This document shows, piece by piece, positions 1 through 12,800 of a DNA stretch of 64,000 bases; position 1 is the stretch's first letter; every line of letters starts with the position of its first letter. Below the pieces are notes generated by a model. That model worked only from the letters and a program-made list of their open reading frames with translations, searched no databases and was not told where the DNA came from. Source of the DNA: Rhizoctonia solani (taxonomy: Eukaryota > Basidiomycota > Agaricomycetes > Cantharellales > Ceratobasidiaceae); NCBI RefSeq assembly GCF_016906535.1, contig NC_057370.1, positions 992,001 to 1,056,000 of the forward strand, read 5' to 3'. The translations under genes were made by a program, and so were the position numbers.

Positions 1-1986
1 CAATGAAATTTTGACTCCTATTCAGAAGGTAAGAAATAATCGACTATGCATTGCATCAACGCTCATTCAGGACATTGCCAACAGAATGGCATGATCGGGC
101 CAGGAGCTATTGCTTTCAAGAAGCTCAAGATTCTGCTGGACAGAATGATGCTTCGCCGTACCAAAGTATGTCTCTGCTTGCGATCATACCTTCAGTTGCT
201 GATTTAGATATTCAAGGTCGAACGGGCTGATGACCTTGGGCTTCCTCCCCGCACCGTTGTCGTTCGCCGCGATTACTTTAGCCCTGAAGAGAAAGAATTA
301 TACTTGTCGTTGTTCAGTGACGCTAAGCGCCAGTTTTCGTAAGTGTCATGCGTTACAGATGGAGAGCGGGTTTGCTAAAGTGGTGGGTTAGTACTTATGT
401 TGATGCAGGAACTGTCTTGAACAGTGAGTTAAACGGTTACACCACGATCGGGCTTGGACTAATGCATTTATGATCTTAGACTATAGTAACATCTTCTCTT
501 TGTGAGCCCCGCATTGCTGGTATAATTTAAAAATACTCATAATAAATTAGGCTAACCCGCATGCGACAAATGGCTTGCCATGTAAGTGTGCTTGTTAACA
601 TGCATGTACTATTTCTGACCGTTTTCTCTTTAGCCTGACCTCGTGCTAAAGAGCAAGCGTAATGCGGACCTATCCGGTCACATAACCGAAGCTATGGTGT
701 GCCGCTTGTGCAATGACCTTGCAGAAGATGCGATCCAGTCACGATGCAAGCACACATTCGATCGCGAATGTATCAAGCAATACTTGAATACGGCCATTGA
801 ACAACAGGTACGAGATATAGTGATGTTCCCCGCATTGGGCGTGCCTCATTCAGCGATTACAGCCTGCTTGCCCGGTTTGCCATGTGCCTATTTCGATTGA
901 CCTGGAAGGACCGGCTCTTGAACAAGACGAAGAAGCGACAGCCAAGGCTCGCCAGGGTATTCTAGGGCGTCTCGATGTCGATACTTGGCGTTCCTCTTCC
1001 AAAATTGAAGCCCTTATTGAGGAACTTGACACTCTTCGGCGCCAAGACGCTACAATCAAGTCGATTGTCTTTTCCCAGTTTGTCAATTTCTTAGATTTGA
1101 TTGCATTCAGGCTGCAACGAGCCGGTTTCTCGGTGAATAACATAATCAGCTCGAGGTTTACCATAGTCCTAACATATCAATTTCTAGATCTGTCGACTCG
1201 AGGGAAGCATGAGTCCCGAAGCCCGCAACAATACTATTCAACACTTTAGTAAGTGCCATTACGTTGACCGCCCTGGTTCGGTGATCTAATCTCAGTTTAG
1301 TGAACAATGTCGAAGTTACTGTGTTCCTGGTGTCACTAAAGGCTGGTGGTGTGGCTCTGAACTTGACAGAGGTCAGCCGGCATCTATGCTCTCGGACGTA
1401 TGTATCAACTGCTAATCGATCTCATGCTTTTCAGGCCTCCCGCGTGTATCTGATGGACAGTTGGTGGAATCCCGCTGTTGAATATCGTAAGAATCCTCGC
1501 TTAGCGAAACGGGCTCATCCCTTCTTACGCATTTCGGACATACAGAGGCAATGGACCGCATACATCGGCTCGGACAAAAGCGACCGGTCCAGGCTATCAA
1601 ATTGGTTGTCGAAGACAGTATAGAGAGTCGTATTGTCCAGGTAAGCGAATGCGTTCACGCAGTCAGGGCACGACAGCTAATTACCGTCACGAATAGCTTC
1701 AAGAGAAGAAGTCTGCGATGGTTGACGCTACTGTAAGTATGACTCGGGTTACGCTTGAAGTATGAGTACCTAATCACATGGCTGTGCGCGCAGTTGTCTG
1801 CTGATGACAATGCCATTGGAAGACTGACGCCCGAAGACGTGAGTAATGATCACCGAACTTGTTTGGAAACTCGGTCTGACAGTTATGGTTGTTTTTAGTT
1901 AAGTTTCTTGTTTAGGGTGAGATACGATAAGAGGGTTTCGGTAGCCGCTGTGCTAACTCCTTTTTTCCCCCTTTTTTTAGCTATAA
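1..1986 (+). CDS. RAD16: RAD16-type SNF2/RING DNA repair helicase, 3' part
   Basis: This is the C-terminal half of a SWI2/SNF2 ATPase with an embedded RING finger; the 5' part lies outside the window. Exons read [23 protein letters not shown], then a linker, then a C3HC4-type RING ([12 protein letters not shown].. [12 protein letters not shown].. CPVCHVPI) at about 690-890. The helicase C lobe follows, with [35 protein letters not shown] and [14 protein letters not shown]. The order helicase-RING-helicase and the ending LTPEDLSFLFR match Rad16, which with Rad7 acts in global-genome nucleotide excision repair of non-transcribed DNA. At least eight short introns interrupt it. The end is uncertain: splicing 1917-1980 gives a stop at 1986, read-through gives 2018, and a longer intron gives 2160. 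Confidence 0.9.
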
Positions 1987-2507
1987 GGACAAAAATATAT
2001 TTTGGCTATCTATTTTAGGTTCTCAGGGGGGATTCGAACAGGCTTCTCATAATCCCTGTGGTTGCTTTATTGTATATAAATTTTATTTTGATCATATTCT
2101 ATACGTTTTGTTTCTCAGACAACCGAACTCACGAGGATCGCCAAAAAGATGATGACATAATACTTTGTTTGCACCTTATTTGGCTGGCCGGGCCTGTGAT
2201 GCTCAAACTGTAGCCTGGCCACCACCTCTGACTGGATCACCGACTCCCACGAATCCCGGTTCTACTGTCGTCGTACGAGAAGTACTTAGGGAGTTAGAGA
2301 GAGGGAGCTTAACTTGAATAATATTACTAATTGTTCTTTGACACGTCTCGTGTGTGCGTTTTGAGCACGAAAAAAGGCAAATAAAATACGTTGTTGTTGC
2401 TGTGAATGTTGCGAGTGCTAAATCCCACGCTTTCCGCGGTCACATAGATAGCTGTCATAACCCACACGCGTCGAAATTCGAATTTTGGGAAATATCTAAA
2501 GGGGATA

Positions 2508-5500
2508 ATGGATGTCAAGGACGAGACCAAGATTCAAGACTTTCACTTTCAACAGTGGTTTGGGGGCATCGCACCGGATCCCAACATCTTGTCCCCAACG
2601 GAAACACAGGACCAGGGACTCCAAGTAACAGACGATGCTGATGACCACGCGGACGAAATGTGGAACGACCCTCCGGACCTATTCGAACACACGCCAGAGG
2701 ACTCGCCCAGCGAGAGCTTTGGTTCGTATTTCTCCTATTTTATTTTATTTTATTTCTCATTATTTTTATCGTTTACTTTTACTTCTGCAGAAGCCCCACA
2801 TGCGACCCAACAAGTGCATCAGTTTAGTCATTCCGAACCTATCGCACCCCGACCCGCACACGACCCGCCTCAGACTCGGCCTGCACAACCCGAAGTGCAA
2901 ATGTACACTATGCAGGCCAACAGTCCGCCTGCGGCCGCCAACGGGCACCAGCAAATAAATACTCCTCAGCCATACTATCCCAATGGAGCCGCTTATTCGA
3001 CACCCATGCCTCAGTACACGATGACGGCAAACCACCAAACCCCTAATGCTCCTCCCAACAATGCCGCCTACAACACTCAATACATGACATATGCCCCTTC
3101 TCCGCACCATGTATGGCAGGCCAACAACGGGGTAGTTTACCAACCCAACGGCCAGAATCGACCGATTTCTGAGCCACCTGTTGACTCAATCTTAGCGAAT
3201 CATGCGGCCTCTCCTCCGCCACCGCAAGCGACACCTCCGATATATGCCCATCCTCAGTATACCAATTCTCCAGTTTCTGCGGGCTCGCATCAGCCTCTGC
3301 CACCTCAGCAAGGAAACTATGGCTATACTTGGACACCTGAACAGCTCCAGATGATACAGCAGCAACGGCAACAACGGCAACCTGCAGAGATACAGTCTAT
3401 GCCTCATGTTCCATCTCCCGCACCAGCCCAGCCACCTTATCGGGCAACCGTTCAGCCAATTTCGCAGATGCAACATCGGGTTCAACAGGCACAGAGCGCA
3501 AGTCCGATAACCATGTCGCCAACGATGATGCATATGGGTAATTCGCCAGTGCCGTTCACCGGCCAGTACCAGGATATGTTTAGTGTTGGGACGCCGGCAT
3601 TTGTTCAAGCGCAACATTCCTCCAGTAACCCTGCGGGCATTAACCCCCAGGCGCTTTCGCAGCCCCCGGTAGTTAAACAGCCAAAACTTCAGCAGGTTGA
3701 TACAATTCATCTGTATAAGCAGTACATGCAGCCGCAGATGATGGACGCGGCCCCAGCTGAGACCGCAAAGAAACTAATAAAGCTTTTGACCGCAGAAGAT
3801 ACTCCCGAAACGGACCCTCAGACTCGACTATGGCTGCTGACTCGGTGAGCCATAGCCCTAAATAAAATAAAGCTCAGCAAAGGTTTGATTCATTCGAATT
3901 TATAGAATTCGCGACGGTGCGGGCAAGGAGTTCTTCAAGACTTGGGCAAACGACGCGGATGCTATGTTTCTCATTAAAGAATGGCTACGCTCTGCGACGC
4001 CTTCGAAGGACGGCAAAACTGAAGGAGGTAACAACCCTCTGGAATGGCAGGAGACCATCATGCCGCTTCTGCAGGTGGGAGCGCATTTGGCAACGTACAT
4101 CGTGGACAGGGTTCTCATCAGGTTTCTTAGGTCATTGATCGGCTTCCGCTTGGAATCAACCAATTGCGGAAATCCAAGATTGGATCAAACATATTGAAAC
4201 TAGCCAAAAACCCGCCAAACGGAGGTAAGCGTTCTACCCCTAACCCCACCTCAACCCCGAGCGTTTGCGCAAAAGCAGCCGGCATACTCGCCAAGTCGGT
4301 ACACTTGCAGAATGTTGTTTGTAAGCAACACGAGGCACAGTCGTGCGAACAAAGCTGTCAAGACCAGGGTTCCTGGGTTGCGGCTTCAGTCGTTATCATT
4401 ATCTTTAAATTAAAGTTTATAAATTCAATGTATCTAACAATACGTTTTTTCTTGGACCTTTTTTTTGCTGTGTGCAACTTGCGCGCGCGCACAAACAGCC
4501 ATTCGAGATTTGGCGTCAACGCTCGAAAATCGATACCGGTCCCTCGTGGATTCGCACCAGGCAACTTCCTCAGAGGATGGAAAGCCTGCGGCAGGAAAGC
4601 GGACAGAGGGTGGGTCACGTCATTTTGAATTTCCGAGTGTGGCAATTGAAGCTGACTGGCGCAAAATGTACATTCGTGTATCGATATGATTATAGCCGAT
4701 ATGCGCGGAGTTAAACGTAAGTCGGAGACACCTCCGACAAAGTCCGGCGCTCCCGCCAAAAGAGCCGCTATCACCCCTACACCGTCTCCGGCGGCTCTTG
4801 TGGCCCAGCGCCTGATAGCACAGAAAAAAGAAAAAGAAAAAGAAACGCGTGCTGCGGCCGGAACGGTGACCAAAGAGACCAAGTCGGACTCGTCCTTTTT
4901 CACGGACACAAAGCCAAAACCTGCACCAGTCAAACGTGTGCTCCCGAGCTTTACAAAGAAGTCTGCGTCGACCCCTGCTTCAGATGTTGCCCAACCCTCG
5001 AGCCACAATACGTTCGAAGAGGCGTTGGCGCATCTGGGTGTTAAACCTAAAGCGGGCACACCAACAGCCCCCGAAGCGATGGAAGGTGTCGCTCACTCCG
5101 CATCTCGTGCGCCGTCAATATCGCTAGAACCCAATAAGAAGCGCAAGCGGGTGACGTTCAAGCCCGAGGAGCATTTGGTCGAGGTCAGATGGATTGAAAA
5201 GGCGATATACGATGACGACCCGGACGCGGTAAGATGCGCTTTGCTTGGCGCCCAATGTTTGGTCAATATTTATTCATTGGGATTGTTTTGTAGTTTGGGG
5301 CTCATCATAGTGTACGCGATCTGGATCGAGATGAGGGTGCTGCTATGCATAAACAATTAGTCTTTGAAGAACTGATTGATTGGACGGAGCCAATCGGTAT
5401 GTTATGGTCCAACAAAATAAGCTTTGGGGCCTACATTTCTCACGCTTGTGTGCTGTTTTAGCGCTTGTCTTGTCAGATGTTCAACTGCCAGAACGTGGCT

Positions 5501-6196
5501 TGCAAAGCGAAGAAGCACATATTCAAGCGGAGCGAGAAAAGACGGCGCTCCTTGCGCATTACCAGCCAGGCGCGATTCCACCATGGCCGACGGAGATCCC
5601 GGTGCCCAACGTTGACGATTCGCAGACAAAGATAATGCTGGCTGGAGAAGACATAGACTCGCTGTCTGAAAAACCTGCGTCTGTCGCCGAGTTACTCGCA
5701 AAGATTAAAGCGCCCGCTCCTACTGCGGAAACGCCTGCACCACCCCCAATGTTTGAAAGTCTGAAAGATCTAGGGATCGATCCCAGCACGTTCACACAAA
5801 TGCTTCAGCAACATAATATTGCGCCCGTAATCCATCCGGCCGAACAAGCGCCTGCACAACCACCCACGCAACCACGCCACGGTTCTGACTGGACTGGCGA
5901 TAGGACGGAGGGTGGATGGAATGAGCACGGCCCCTCTGGTTACGATTACGAGCATAGCCACCGATCAAGGTTTGACGACCGAGGCCGAGGGCGACCACTT
6001 CGTGGGCGGGGTAGAGGAGGTAGGCCTGATACTGATCGCGGCCAGAAGGTCTGCTACTTCTACCCACTTGGAAAGTAAGCATTCGGTTCTATGTATCAAT
6101 CCTGATGGGATAATCCTTCGGGACATTTACTGATCTTTGTTTGTTCTTGCTAGGTGCAAATATGGTGACCAATGCCACAATCTTCATGTCAAATGA
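2508..6196 (+). CDS. PNUTS-like protein: TFIIS N-terminal domain, PP1-binding RVTF motif, C3H1 zinc finger
   Basis: The protein starts MDVKDETKIQDFHFQQWF and has a long Q/P-rich low-complexity region (to about 3700). A TFIIS N-terminal (LW) helical domain follows at about 3760-4560, with KKLIKLLTAEDTPETD and RLPLGINQLRKSKIG. Next come a basic stretch and KKRKRVTFK, whose RVTF (5148-5159) is a textbook RVxF docking site for protein phosphatase 1. The C-terminus has an RG-rich run and a zinc finger of spacing C-x7-C-x5-C-x3-H (CYFYPLGKCKYGDQCHNLH), ending just before the stop. This order is that of animal PNUTS/PPP1R10, which targets PP1 to chromatin and RNA polymerase II termination. At least six introns, one of about 270 bp (4225-4498). 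Architecture is clear; function is by analogy. Confidence 0.8.
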
Positions 6197-6667
6197 CCAG
6201 GCGTCTTTAGTTTTTCGAATTTTTCTTCTTCTTCGATGTTGTTTTTCCTCAGTTCAGTTTACTCTCTTTGCATTTCTTTCTCCATGTCAACCTGCTCTTC
6301 TATCTGGCTCATCGACCGCATACAACTTATGTATTTTGATTTCCCCCATATTCTCAAGTATATTAGAGATTATCATGACCAATCATGTGACTTGGCGCAC
6401 GTTCTATCTCTGGCATGTGCGATCGCGGGGTTATCAACCACATGTGTGCTGCTTCTCTGTCCGCCAACCCCCGGTCAATAACTGAGCAGCATGGAGCACG
6501 AGAGAAGAAGGCTGAAGAATGTGGTTGATCATGCATCTTCCAGGCACTTGGCAATATTTACCGGTCGGCAATGACTGTAAATTTGGACCGGCCTGCGCCT
6601 ATATTTAAGTAGCGCGCTGGAGCGCTCCAAGTTCTCCATAATCGCATCGGTTCCCCCGCTCACCAAC
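6197..6667. other. intergenic region
   Basis: This 471-bp gap holds the PNUTS-like gene's 3' flank, pyrimidine-rich at first, and the promoter of the RNase T2 gene. I see no further gene in it. Confidence 0.6.
6600..6608 (+). promoter_or_regulatory. TATA-like element of the RNase T2 gene
   Basis: The stretch tatatttaa lies 60-68 bp upstream of the RNase T2 start codon. That is a short but plausible distance for a fungal gene with a compact leader. The assignment rests on sequence and position only. Confidence 0.35.
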
Positions 6668-7834
6668 ATGCTCAGTGCGCTCATTTCTATCGTACTTGGA
6701 AGCTCCTTGGCTGTGTCAGCCTTCCCGTCCGATGACTTGGACTTGGTCAGTGGTGTACCAAAGTTGACCACGTTGGGAGCAAAATGCGGCAAGTCGGCGT
6801 CCATCTCGTGTCGCAACACTACCGTTCAGGAGGATCTCTGCTGCTTCAATGCACCTGGGGGCCAGTTCCTTTTGACCCAGGTAAGGGCCCAACCTATTTT
6901 CCAATCTGCGCATTTTTTCAAACTTCGTCCTCCTAGTTCTGGGATTTTAGCCCCGCTGTCGGACCTAAGGATTCATGGACCATCCATGTGAGTATGAACT
7001 TTTATTTTACACAAACTGGAGGTCTAACGAATTTTATAGGGACTGTGGCCCGACCACTGCGACGGGTCTTACGATGCGAACTGTGCACCGGAACGGGAGC
7101 TTTTCAACATCACTACAGTCCTTGAGCAGAGCGGTCAGCAAAAACTTCTCAAGTACATAAACCAGGTGAGTGGTACATCAAACCACCCATTTCGACGGCC
7201 ATTTACATTTTGTCTTAGTACTGGCTTAACAACAATGGTACGAATGAGGAATTCTGGGAGCACGAGTATAATAAGCACGGCACTTGCATTAGCACCCTTG
7301 AGCCTCAGTGCTTCAAAAAGTCGAGTAAGAACCAGTTCCCGGAGCTCGTTACGTACATGACGAAAACGGTCGAGTTGTTCCAAGTGAGTTGTTTGGATGG
7401 TTGCCATAGACGAATAGGCCAACTTACTCCCTATATAAAGGATCTCCCCACCTACAAATGGCTCAAGGCCAAGGGAATTGTTCCGAGCACTACTACCACA
7501 TACACCCTCGCTCAAATCCAACAGGCTGTTGCCGCTAAAACCGTGAGTATGGACTGGCCTGGTTTAAACTTAACGCCAACGACTCGCTACGTAGGGGTTT
7601 ATTCCCACTGTCGGCTGCAACAAGCAGGGATACCTGTCCGAAATGTGGTACCACTATGGTATGTAAAAGTTTAATACTTAACGCCCCGTCTAACCGAATT
7701 TATATTTCCTAGTTGTCCAAGGCTCTGTGGGCACCGGAAAGTTTATCCACTCTGCGCCTGATGGCCCAAAGAGCTCCTGCCCTGAGACTGGTATTAAATA
7801 TGTCCCCAAGGGCACAGTTATACCTACCGCATAG
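6668..7834 (+). CDS. secreted ribonuclease T2
   Basis: It encodes an RNase T2-family endoribonuclease that cleaves single-stranded RNA through a 2',3'-cyclic phosphate. The N-terminus (MLSALISIVLGSSLAVSAFP) is a signal peptide, so the enzyme is secreted or vacuolar. Both conserved active-site segments are present. CAS I is WTIHGLWPD, assembled across an intron near 6990-7040. CAS II is EFWEHEYNKHGTC at 7246-7287 and supplies the catalytic Glu and His residues. Cysteines (AKCGKSASISC, EDLCCF, HCDGSYDANC) fit the disulfide pattern of fungal T2 enzymes. The last exons read GFIPTVGCNKQGYLSEMWYHY and end at VPKGTVIPTA. Five or six short introns. Likely roles are nutrient scavenging or plant interaction (inference). 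Confidence 0.93.
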
Positions 7835-8479
7835 CCACTTGAAAATGTATAAATTACCACTTTAATGAAATACCTTTAATCTTCAGATGAAAGCACGGAT
7901 TTATTTGCGGACTTAGACTTAGCGAGGGGAAAGTATTACTGTGGTTGGAGATGTCCAGACTTGAACCAGGATTCCTACGGTTCATGCGGGTTCAATAACA
8001 CATGGGGTGAAGCTTGCGGTTCGCACAGCATGAGCCACGGGTAGTATTTAGAATAGAAATGGCGTATATCTACTCGCTTCCTGTTTAAGTCCCCGGTGTA
8101 CTGTCTCATAATTCGTGGGCGATTCGGGTGGGCTGGAAAGGGGTCGCTTGAGATTTTGTGAGACTGGAACCTTATATATTGTTATCCGTAAGCTCTCGCA
8201 CAGGCCCTGGATTTTATAGAACAACACCAGCAACGACAACAAAGGGTCCATACACGACCAAGTATAGCTTGAACAGATGTCCTCCAGACCAGGGGCGAAT
8301 GGGTGTCAGGCCAAACTTGCGATCAAGGTTAATGGACAACCACAAACAAGTAGACCAATTCTGTCCAAGTCGACAAGCGCCCAAGACCATTGGAATATCA
8401 CGATGTTGGCTTGCCTCACTTCCTACGTTCTTCACGACGTGGCCCAGTCTCAGTGGTGAGGATATTCGCGGAAAATTTG
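7835..8479. other. intergenic region
   Basis: This 645-bp gap between the RNase T2 and SHG1-domain genes has no reading frame with a recognisable domain and no tRNA that I can fold. Confidence 0.5.
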
Positions 8480-9488
8480 ATGCCAATCACAACTCCTCAG
8501 CAACTCGTCGACGAGTAAGATATTTCACACATATCCGTTCGTTGTAGTGGCATAATCTCCAAATGCGGTAGATACAAACGGTCCGGCGCCTTTGATCTCC
8601 TTCGAAAGAAGTTATTGACCGAGTTTCAGAATACGGTGAATAGCTTTAGTAGGCGAAAATAGTGCTAGTAGTGATACTAATGCCGAGTGCACCAGAAATC
8701 GCATGAAAAATTCCTGGAACGCGTGGATGATATTGCCAGGGATAAGTTAAAGGATGACGTTCACCTTGCCTACAAGAAGCGCGACAAGTTACATGAAGAG
8801 ACTATGATAGAGTTGGAAAGGTACGTCTTTCAGGTCAAATTCCCTTGGCGACTACTAACAATATACAGGTACCCTCTCTGGGAGCGTGCGTTAAATGACG
8901 CCAAGTCGGAAATACTGGAGAGGCGACCCTTTTACCTGGCTGTCGACGAAGATTTAAGCAGGATACTGCAAACAGAAAAGCTCAATATGCAAGCACGCGG
9001 AGTTCCTATAATATGGCGACGTAGGTTACTATTATTCGTAGCATGCATGGCTTCCTAACAGGTGACCACGCTTTAGCTGGTTCGGGTTTAAAACCAAGTA
9101 CACCTCAGCCTCCGGCTCCTATGGAACCTCCACCGCCGCCTCCACCTCCACCATCTGGGACACCTCCCCCAGTACCTCCACCCCCGACTGCAGTACCTCC
9201 AGTGCCCCGGTATCCTTTCTGGGGCTACCCAGGTATGCCCTTTCAAGGTTACCCGGGTGCTCCTATGGGAGGATATGGGATGTATAGGGGATATTATGGG
9301 TACCCGGATCCATCTATGTATGGATACCCCGGAGCACAACAGTTTCCCAATGGCTATCCCCCTCCTCCAAATGGGATACCAACTCCGCCCCCGCCCCGCC
9401 TCCAGGAATATACGCACCAACGCCAACACCACCCCCGCCTCCCCCTCCTGGAGGATACCCGAGTCAGCAAGGTGGAGGATGGAACTAA
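8480..9488 (+). CDS. SHG1/BOD1-domain protein (COMPASS-type) with proline-rich tail
   Basis: The start ATG at 8480 gives MPITTPQQLVDE. Introns at 8515-8571 and 8636-8695 (57 and 60 bp) then join EYKRSGAFDLLRKKLL, TEFQNT and KSHEKFLERVDDIARDKLK. The motif F/Y-K-x-S-G-x-F-D-x-x-R-K-x-L-L is the signature of the BOD1/SHG1 domain found in Shg1, a subunit of the COMPASS histone H3K4 methyltransferase. The second half is almost entirely Pro, Gly and Tyr (runs of up to nine Pro, then repeats like GYPGMPFQGYPGAP). The frame breaks in the C-run at 9394-9397. One additional C would lead to a natural ending GGYPSQQGGGWN and the stop at 9486-9488. Unshifted, the frame continues to 9552 with unrelated residues. 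Confidence 0.75.
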
Positions 9489-9874
9489 GGGCTATCACTT
9501 CCGAGTCATTTTTCTTTCACTTTTTATCCAACGCGGACCGGGAATATCGTGACTAATATTTGGTTCTAAACGATCAATTGTACCATTATACTAAATATAT
9601 CGCTTCTGGAAAGTGACTACCAATAGAACTCCTGCTGTCGTGTGCACCAGTGCTGGGAGGCACGATTCACGAGAATCCTGATTTGTAAACACGTACACGT
9701 GACTCACCCTCGATTATAGACAAATTAACATCTTGGTAAATCATCCATCCCGACCCAGCTGTGGCTTGAGTCGAACCCGGCTTGGACTGATTCACTCGAT
9801 CCGTCCCTGTCATAAAAGGCCACTGGGCCAGCACTATTTCACAACACTCGCTTTACGAATCCCAGTGATTCACG
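9489..9874. other. intergenic region, eIF5B promoter
   Basis: This 386-bp spacer lies between the SHG1-domain gene and eIF5B. Nothing gene-like is visible, and it should contain the eIF5B promoter. Confidence 0.5.
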
Positions 9875-12800
9875 ATGCCACCCAAGGGCAAGGGCAAGAA
9901 GGGCAAGAAGCAGGATGACGATGAGTACTGGTAATACCATAACTATATGCTTACTCGGGAGCGACACTGACTTTGAACAGGGATAATATCGGCGAAAGTG
10001 TCGCTGCGAATCCGCTTGCATCGTCGTCTGCAAAGGACGATGCACCGACTCAATCGAAAGGATTCGGCGCGCTCGATGTCGCCGACCTAGATATTGACGA
10101 GAACGAGGACTTTGGTGGCTTGATGGTATGATTTTACTCTCTGTTATTGAACCAATCTGATTAAATTTACTGCCAATAATAGTCTGCCATTAAAGCCTCG
10201 ACGGGAAAGAAAAAGGATAAAAAGAAGAATAAGAAAGGCGCAGAGCCTGTGGATGACGTTCCGGCGGAAGCCAACGGGGATGACGACACCGGTGCCCTAA
10301 AGCTCCTGTCGAAATGACCGCCGAGGAGCTGGCCGACGAGGAATGGGGACCTGCTAAATCTAAAAAAGATAAAGGCAAAAAGGGAAAGAAGAAGGGAGGG
10401 GCTAAGGCTGAAGAGAAGGACGAGGCCGAAGACGAGCCACCTGCTGCGGAGGAAACGGGTATGTCTTGTGAGCCTTGGAAGATCCAAAGCTGACCTGGAG
10501 GGTCATATATAGTGACCGAAACCAAGGCGGCTCCACCAGCTCAAACTCCTGCGGCAGCTGATGGCGGGGACGACGAAGATGGCGATGGCGAAGAGGGCGG
10601 CAAACTGTTGACAAAGAAGGAGAAGGAGAAGCTCAAGAAAGAAAAGGAGAAGGTATTGTTTTGGGGCGAATTTATCGAGGGGTCAATATAATCTTACATG
10701 CTATATTTATTCTAGGCCAAAAAAAGGCACAGGCTGCGAAGAAGAAAGCTGCTGCTGAAGGCGAGGGCGAGCCATCGGAGACACCGGCCGCAGCACCTAC
10801 GCCGGCACCTGCCGCGCCCGCTCCCAAAGCGGATGAAGAGAAAGAGGAAGACGAGGAAGATGAAGGTGGGGAGGCTGGTGGAGGGGCAGGCAAGAAAAAG
10901 AAGAAAAAGAAGAAGCCTGCTGAGAAAAAGGAGCCTGAGCCTAAGAAGAAAGCGGGCGGAGGTATTGCAGCCCTACGAGCGCTAATGGAGAAGCAAAAGC
11001 AAGCCGAAGAGGAGGCGCGACGAAAGGAGGAGGAAGAACAGAGGTAAGTAGATGTGACTGTATGCTTAGTGATCCAGTGATATTCAAGATGTGCTAGGCG
11101 CATTGAAGAGGAGGAGAGGAAGCGGGAGGAGGAAGAGAAGAGGAAGGAAGAAGAAAAGCAACGGCGCAAGGAGAAGGAAAAGGTAACAGTTCAGACTATA
11201 TGCTGTGAAAGTTGGCTCATTTCTCTTCAGGCCAAGAAAGATCAGCTCAGGAAGGAAGGCAAGCTTCTCACAGCCAAACAAAAGGCGGAAAAGCAGGCAG
11301 CGGAAATCAGGCGCCAGGCCCTCCTTCAATCTGGCGTCAAGATCGAAGGTCTCCAAAGTGGAGGCGCTGGCGGGGCACCCAAAAAGGTTGTCTATGGAAA
11401 TAAGAAAAAGAAACAAGCACCTGGTCCCAAGGATACCTCGACCGTCGCATCATCTGAGCGTGCACCCTCCCCACCTCCCGAACCTGCGCGAGCTTCCCCT
11501 GAAGTTGCACCGGAGAACGCCGCAAAGGATGACTGGGATGCCAGCAGTGACGAAGATCCTGCCGTGGTAGAAACCAAGCCAACCACTGCCCCTGAGGTCA
11601 AAGACGATTGGGATGCCTCGTCTGAGGAAGAAGCACCCGCGAAGCCTGAGCCCAAGGCACAGACGGCGGCGAAGGAAGCTCCTGGTGAGTATAACATACT
11701 ATACTTTGATATCATCGATTGAAAATATACCTCAGCCCCAGCAAGCAAACCCAAATCCGCCCCTGCCACTAAACCCGCTCCTGCCACCAAGCCCACTCCT
11801 GGAGGTAAGGCAGCTCCTCAAAAGGCTCCCCAAAAGACTACCACGAAGAAGCCTGCGAGCGAATCTTCCTCTTCCTCATCTTCGGAGGAGTCGAGCAGCT
11901 CCGATGATTCTTCTGACAGCTCGGACTCGGATTCTGAAGACGACTCGAGCGACGATTCGGAGGAGATGACGGCCGTTCAACGCCAGGCTGCTCAGCGCAA
12001 GGCAGAAGCGAGTCAACGACGTGCTAGACGTATGGAAGAAGCTATGGCGGCTAGGAGTAAAGACAATTTGCGTAGTCCTATTTGTTGTATTCTTGGTCAC
12101 GTCGATACAGGAAAGACCAAGCTTTTGGATAAGGTACGAAATTCCGCTTTCCTTGGTAATTTGTACTAATGCTTAAATTCGGACAGATTCGTCAAACTAA
12201 TGTGCAAGAGGGTGAAGCTGGAGGTATTACTCAGCAGATTGGTGCCACATATTTCCCTGTCGATGCTATCAAGCAGAAGACTGCCGTTTTAAACACAGTG
12301 AGAACCTATCTAATGCAGGAGTTGTTACCACCTACTCACGCTGCGCATACAGGATGGAAGTTTCGATTACAAGATCCCAGGTCTATTAATTATCGATACT
12401 CCGGGGCACGAGTCGTTCACCAATCTGCGATCCCGTGGAAGCTCGTTGTGTAACATTGCGATCCTTGTTGTTGATATCATGGTATGCATATACCTGCTCC
12501 GACCCAAATATGTCTGACAACTATTGTAGCACGGCCTCGAACCCCAAACTCTGGAATCTCTAAGGCTGCTTCGCGATAGGAAGACACCGTTTATCGTCGC
12601 GCTCAACAAAGTAAGCAGTGCACCCACTTAATCTTTACAAGGGCTAACCTGTCGATGGGACCACAAGATCGATCGATTGTATGGCTGGGAGGCTACACCG
12701 GACAATTCTTTCCTTGATTCGCTTTCTAAGCAAAAGCCGTCCGTACAACGCGAATTCGAAAGCCGACTCAATTCGACCATACTCGCGTTCTCCGAGCAAG

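Noticed and set aside
3192..3710. Long minus-strand open frame opposite the Q/P-rich region of the PNUTS-like gene
   Set aside because: It is a shadow of low-complexity coding sequence; its Arg/Leu/Trp-rich composition is the expected antisense of Pro/Gln-rich codons.
7955..8030. Possible tRNA suggested by ggttcaa-like strings
   Set aside because: The putative T-arm does not pair and no acceptor stem could be formed.
8158..8547. Open frame upstream of the SHG1-domain start
   Set aside because: It begins at GTG, has no domain, and the ATG at 8480 in another frame gives the proper start of the SHG1 domain.
9390..10730. Programmed ribosomal frameshifting in SHG1 and eIF5B
   Set aside because: The sites lack a shared slippery heptamer, and similar one-base losses occur in unrelated genes and transposons, which points to sequence error.
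10672..11169. Ser/Phe-rich minus-strand open frame opposite eIF5B
   Set aside because: It is the antisense of the Lys/Glu-rich eIF5B N-terminus, with no start context or domain.
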